Assembly: GCA_036971475.1 (NCBI GenBank)
Contig: JBAIZL010000002.1
Span: forward strand, 135,512,740-135,576,739
Direction: 5' to 3'
Length of the DNA: 64,000 nt
Origin: Prosapia bicincta
Taxonomy: Eukaryota > Arthropoda > Insecta > Hemiptera > Cercopidae
In this document: positions 60,087 to 64,000 of the stretch, in pieces
How positions within the stretch are numbered: the first letter of the stretch is position 1
Layout: every line of letters begins with the position of its first letter
The notes under the pieces: generated by a model
Told to the model about the DNA's origin: nothing
Databases searched by the model: none
What the model saw: only the letters and a program-made list of their open reading frames with translations
Position numbers and translations under genes: made by a program

Positions 60087-61099
60087 GTAAATAAAATTTT
60101 TCTCTTTTCTTAACTTATAGCAAAATTCAACTTTTGACTTTTTAAATATCAAAGTAAACTTTTATTGAAATTTTAACTTGAAAAACAAAATGTATAACTA
60201 AAGTTTGTCATGTTTAAAATGGTACTTTTTTCACTATATTCACATTTGAAATAATTTTTTTTCTACATATTTTTTAATGTTCAAAAATTCTATATTTTAT
60301 GTTAAACTTCAAACATGAGTGATAGGTATTTTGTTTCTCGTTGTTAAATAGTAATTTCCAAATATTTTTATTAAATATAACACATTGTTATAAAAAGTGT
60401 AACTTTTTTTTAATACACCAAGAAAAGTTTTCCTAGATGGCTAACCTGCTTCAGAATCAAATGCCTGTCCATTATTGCTGTGCATCAGCTATCATAGTCA
60501 TTCACTTAGTTTGTTTATATTAGTCGAAATTATTTTGTAAGTACATAATTATAGAATTGAATTTTCTGAGTGTACTTCTTAAATTGACAAGTAAAAAGAA
60601 ATATAACCAGATCTAGGTGGTTTTGGGTACCGTCCTTTCCTTTTATGAAATGAACATAAAAGCAATTAAAGATATATTTCTACCTGATTTAGAATGCATT
60701 TGTAATTTTCAAAAAATTATAAATAAGTATGTTACTATTTTTCATCTCAATCATATTGAATGATATATCACTAGGTCAAGCAAGAAAATGTAAATAAATT
60801 TTATTATTTTTGTTATAGGAAATATTTTATCAAACCTTGTTTCTATGTAAAAATTACTTATATATATTATTTAAAAATCTATTGGTGTAATGAACGTTTT
60901 AAAAATACAATTCTGTTTTAAATATATTTTACTACCAGTAATTTTTTTTTTAACATTGATTTTTATTCTTCAAACTAAAAGATCAGAAAATATTAGACTT
61001 TCCTGAAAACATTTAGTTATGGTACTGTGAATAATATTGAACATGAATAAAAAATATAAATAGGAGCTTACTATACACTGAAAGTTGCATGGTGTAAAG
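60087..61099 (+). other. HUWE1 last intron, left part
   Basis: AT-rich; I searched for the expected last exon (FNQLDLPAYESFEKL and a short tail) and did not see it here or further right. Confidence 0.6.
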
Positions 61100-61318
61100 A
61101 GACCATTCACTTAGTCTTTTTTTCTCTTTTTTGATTGACAAAGATCATTTTTGATCTAAATATTTCAATAGTGTGATAAGTTTTTATATGTGTCTATTTA
61201 TTTATTTCCAAGAGATTGCAGTTTGAACAATTGCCATTAGGTAAGACTGCCAGTCTCCTATCTAGTCCAAAAATTCCTAAATAAGCTTTAAGCTCTACTA
61301 GAACTAACCTATAAATGT
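61100..61318 (-). repeat. Microsatellite-linked dispersed repeat, copy C (inverted)
   Basis: The reverse complement of the copy at 56693-56870: on the minus strand it starts GTTAGTTCTAGTAGAGCTTA and ends with ATCTTTGTCAATCAAAAAAG. It abuts the (TG)n(TA)n tract at 61323-61390. Confidence 0.8.
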
Positions 61319-61321
61319 ATA

Positions 61322-61322
<1 letters not shown>

Positions 61323-61390
<68 letters not shown>
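61323..61390. repeat. (TG)n(TA)n microsatellite
   Basis: About 10 TG units followed by about 24 TA units. The Penelope element's left arm begins right after it. Confidence 0.95.
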
Positions 61391-61392
<2 letters not shown>

Positions 61393-61612
61393 TGACATAA
61401 AATAATTTTCATAAACAAGAATATACGAATATTACTTCATTTTATTGTTCATTGAAGCTTTTCGCTAATTTACATTATTAGCATTTTCAAAATATATGAA
61501 TCACTGTACAGTTATGTGACCAGAGTAAGACTGTTGAATATAATTGTACTATGCTCAGTAAAGGTATCAGTTATCTTATCTGTTAGATAAATATACTTTA
61601 ATATTTCCTGTC

Positions 61613-63178
61613 CTAATCTTTTATTTTTAAAATGTCATCAAATATGCTAAAGATAGTATTATGTTTTGATTTAATCTGGACTTGTTCCTCTATTAGTGTG
61701 TTCTTAATTTTATTTTTATATATCTCTAAGTTTTCTATTATATTCATTTTTAAGCCTTTTTGTACGTGTTTAACCAACTTCATATTACTAATCTCTGGAA
61801 AATCATGATTTCTTTCTATACAATGTGTGGCAAGATTTGATTTATAAATATGTGGCTTTTTAAATGCATTTAAATGTTCTTTGTAGCGATCTTTTATTTT
61901 CTTTTTTGTTTGTCCTATATAACATTTTTGACATGTAGTACAGTTAATACTATATACGCCGTTTATATTAATTTTATTTACTTTAATGTTTGTATTTATT
62001 ATATTATTAATTGTGTTATTAGTGTAATAAGCTATTTTGACATTAGTATCTTTAAATAATTTTATAATTGGTTTGATTTCATAACCGGTAAATAAGAATT
62101 TGGACCAAATAATTTCTTTAGTATTTGAATAATAATTTTTATTTATATTATTATCCATTTTTTTAAGGATTTTATTATTCAATTTATTAATGGTTTCTTT
62201 TTTATATCCATTTTGTATTGCTATTTGTTGAATAATGTTTAGTTCTTTCAATTTATTTATCGGGTTTAATGGAATTCGGTTCATTCTGTATAATAAATTA
62301 TAGAAGCATGCCATTTTTTGATTGTACGGGTGGTTTGAATAATTAGGTATTACTTTTACTGTTTGAGTGGGTTTTCTAAATATTGTAAAATTTAATTTAT
62401 TATTTTCCTTATAAATGGTAATATCTAAGAAATTTATGGCATTAAGTTTTTCTATTTCGTAAGTAAACTGTATTTTATTGTGTATATTATTTATTTCGGT
62501 AATTATTAGCTTTAAATTTAATGCATTATTTGTAGAAATGTACAGACCGTCATCTACATATCTATACCATTGTCCATTGTTATCATATTTTTTAATAATT
62601 TTTATTATTTCTTCATCAATATGTTGCAAAAATATTTCGGAAATGATGCTGGATAGTGGTGAACCCATTACCAAGCCGTCTTCTTGTCTGTATATTTTGT
62701 TATTATAGCAAAAGTAATTTTGTTTTAATATTATTTTAAGTACATTAATTATTTCATCAATTTCTTTTTTATCATGTGTATACATATTTAATTTATTTTT
62801 TATTATTTTATATGTTTCCATTAAAGGTATATTGGTATACATGTCTTTTATATCGAATGATATTAATTTGCTATTATTGTCTATTTTTATATTTTTAATT
62901 TTCTCTATAAGGTGATAAGTATTTTTTATATTATGATTGTTATTTAATTTCATTTTGTCTTTTAACTGTTTGGCAAAAATTTTAGATATTTTATATGAAG
63001 GTGCACTTTTAAAATTAATAAGCGGTCTAATTGGATTATTTATTTTATGTAATTTTATAATACCATTTAATAATGGTATTTTAGGGTTATCATTTATGTT
63101 ATTGATTTCCGGATTAAATAATGCATAAGAATTCTTCACAATATCTTTTTTTTCGCTACAAAGAACATTTAAATGCAT
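61613..63178 (-). CDS. Penelope-like reverse transcriptase with GIY-YIG endonuclease (5'-truncated)
   Basis: A 521-codon open frame. The reverse transcriptase domain shows PLLNGIIKLHKINNPIRPLI, KLISFDIKDMYTNIPL, EDGLVMGSPLSSIISEIFLQ and the catalytic WYRYVDDGLYI. The C-terminal GIY-YIG endonuclease reads GVYSINCTTCQKCYIGQTKK and KIKDRYKEHLNAFK, with a CxxC zinc-binding pair and the R-x-x-EH motif. The protein would copy RNA into DNA at nicked sites. Family members are usually 600-900 residues, so the N-terminus is missing: the first eight or so codons come from the inverted arm, not from a true start. The frame is otherwise intact, pointing to a young insertion. Confidence 0.93.
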   Translation of the reverse strand: MHLNVLCSEKKDIVKNSYALFNPEINNINDNPKIPLLNGIIKLHKINNPIRPLINFKSAPSYKISKIFAKQLKDKMKLNNNHNIKNTYHLIEKIKNIKIDNNSKLISFDIKDMYTNIPLMETYKIIKNKLNMYTHDKKEIDEIINVLKIILKQNYFCYNNKIYRQEDGLVMGSPLSSIISEIFLQHIDEEIIKIIKKYDNNGQWYRYVDDGLYISTNNALNLKLIITEINNIHNKIQFTYEIEKLNAINFLDITIYKENNKLNFTIFRKPTQTVKVIPNYSNHPYNQKMACFYNLLYRMNRIPLNPINKLKELNIIQQIAIQNGYKKETINKLNNKILKKMDNNINKNYYSNTKEIIWSKFLFTGYEIKPIIKLFKDTNVKIAYYTNNTINNIINTNIKVNKININGVYSINCTTCQKCYIGQTKKKIKDRYKEHLNAFKKPHIYKSNLATHCIERNHDFPEISNMKLVKHVQKGLKMNIIENLEIYKNKIKNTLIEEQVQIKSKHNTIFSIFDDILKIKD

Positions 63179-63429
63179 TTAAAAAGCCACATATTTATAA
63201 ATCAAATCTTGCCACACATTGTATAGAAAGAAATCATGATTTTCCAGAGATTAGTAATATGAAGTTGGTTAAACACGTACAAAAAGGCTTAAAAATGAAT
63301 ATAATAGAAAACTTAGAGATATATAAAAATAAAATTAAGAACACACTAATAGAGGAACAAGTCCAGATTAAATCAAAACATAATACTATCTTTAGCATAT
63401 TTGATGACATTTTAAAAATAAAAGATTAG
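63154..63429 (+). pseudogene. Penelope-like C-terminal endonuclease copy in the right arm
   Basis: The plus strand repeats the last part of the minus-strand protein, from RYKEHLNAFKKPHIYKSNLA to FSIFDDILKIKD, with no visible change. It lacks the reverse transcriptase and the GIY motif, so it has no function by itself. Confidence 0.95.
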
Positions 63430-63690
63430 GACAGGAAATATTAAAGTATATTTATCTAACAGATAAGATAACTGATACCTTTACTGAGCATAGTACAATT
63501 ATATTCAACAGTCTTACTCTGGTCACATAACTGTACAGTGATTCATATATTTTGAAAATGCTAATAATGTAAATTAGCGAAAAGCTTCAATGAACAATAA
63601 AATGAAGTAATATTCGTATATTCTTGTTTATGAAAATTATTTTATGTCACCATACATATTCAACAAGAAAAAATAATTCATCTAAGTTTT

Positions 63691-63693
<3 letters not shown>

Positions 63694-63764
<71 letters not shown>
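63694..63764. repeat. (TA)n(GA)n microsatellite
   Basis: About 14 TA units followed by about 21 GA units. Confidence 0.95.
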
Positions 63765-63767
<3 letters not shown>

Positions 63768-63930
63768 TAGTTTTGGTTGGTAAAGATTATTTAGATTTTT
63801 TGGACTAGGAGACTGACAGACTTACCTTGCTAAGAGTCCACTCTGTAGTCTTGAAATAGAAACACATAAAAGCACTTAAACAATGATATATTTCAACCAC
63901 ACAGTGGTCTTTGTCAATCGAAGAGAAAAC
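63765..63930 (+). repeat. Microsatellite-linked dispersed repeat, copy D
   Basis: Starts GGTTAGTTTTGGTTGG, then TTTTTTGGACTAGGAGACTG, ACAGACTTACCTTGCTAAGA and CAATGATATATTTCAACCAC. It is nearly identical to copy A at 7360-7500. With copy C it flanks the Penelope element in inverted orientation. Confidence 0.85.
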
Positions 63931-64000
63931 ACAAAAAGAAATATGAGAGAATGAAATAAAATAATTGTAATCACAGATTGTGTAGAGTAGAAATCAGATG

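Larger units (their letters stand above)
61390..63653 (-). mobile_element. Penelope-like retroelement with inverted terminal arms
   Basis: About 2.26 kb. A minus-strand coding body (61613-63178) is flanked by two inverted arms of about 500 bp, 61390-61888 and 63154-63653. The arms are almost identical and each contains the C-terminal part of the coding sequence and the 3' tail. The right arm is thus a 5'-truncated second copy fused head-to-head to the body. Such inverted partial copies are typical of Penelope-like elements. The left end directly follows a microsatellite. Confidence 0.92.

Noticed and set aside
61194..61418. Minus-strand open frame with Tyr-Ile and Thr-His runs
   Set aside because: Translation of the (TG)n(TA)n tract and the dispersed repeat.
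63552..63590. Hairpin GCTAAT/ATTAGC followed by GAAA in the Penelope arms as a hammerhead
   Set aside because: The core reads CTAATAA instead of CTGATGA and the strong local hairpin would sequester it. At most it is a degenerate relic.

Overview
This window is insect-like nuclear DNA: AT-rich, intron-dense and full of animal transposons, with no bacterial gene organisation. A hemipteran or similar insect is plausible, but the species cannot be fixed from the sequence alone. Essentially all host coding sequence belongs to one plus-strand gene, the C-terminal half of the giant HECT-type E3 ubiquitin ligase HUWE1 (also called Mule, ARF-BP1, Lasu1 or UREB1). I traced 26 consecutive exons between 3188 and 60086, about 5.76 kb of coding sequence or about 1,920 residues. 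Every intron is GT-AG and reading phase is continuous across all 25 junctions. The N-terminal half (DUF908, DUF913, UBA, WWE) lies upstream of the window. The last coding exon, about 33 residues including the third base of the catalytic cysteine codon, lies downstream.

Protein layout: exons 1-4 (3188-10876) match the conserved region beginning near human residue 2250. Exons 5-6 (14735-17222) are long, acidic and disordered. Exons 7-9 (20970-27005) carry three tandem ubiquitin-binding motifs (UBM). Exons 10-16 (27222-40393) encode the conserved helical region between the UBMs and the acidic tail. Exons 17-20 (41337-51159) cover the pre-HECT region, including a Ser/Pro/Asn repeat exon and an acidic Pro-Glu exon. 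Exons 21-26 (52423-60086) encode the HECT domain up to the split catalytic cysteine codon.

The introns hold a dense set of mobile elements. There is a piggyBac 3' end (1-679) and a LINE fragment with RNase H (6636-7290). A deleted Tc1 element has intact inverted repeats (9177-10496). There are two Penelope-like loci (13958-14364 and 61390-63653), both built head-to-head as inverted repeats, and a Tc1/mariner-IS630-like relic (34440-34972). Two mariners sit between TA duplications (45396-46698 and 54596-55806), with a Tigger/pogo relic at 57283-58260. A hAT MITE has a perfect 8-bp target duplication (50391-50646), with a truncated inverted copy at 47470. Further non-autonomous elements with TTAA or long inverted ends, several tandem repeats and a large palindrome complete the set.

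The most interesting non-coding signals are a candidate hammerhead-ribozyme fold at 18419-18476, a microsatellite-linked dispersed repeat whose copies flank the intact Penelope element in inverted orientation, and a tandem duplication that copied the 3' splice site of the first exon in frame. I found no CRISPR array, rRNA, tRNA, bacterial operon or unknown multi-gene system.
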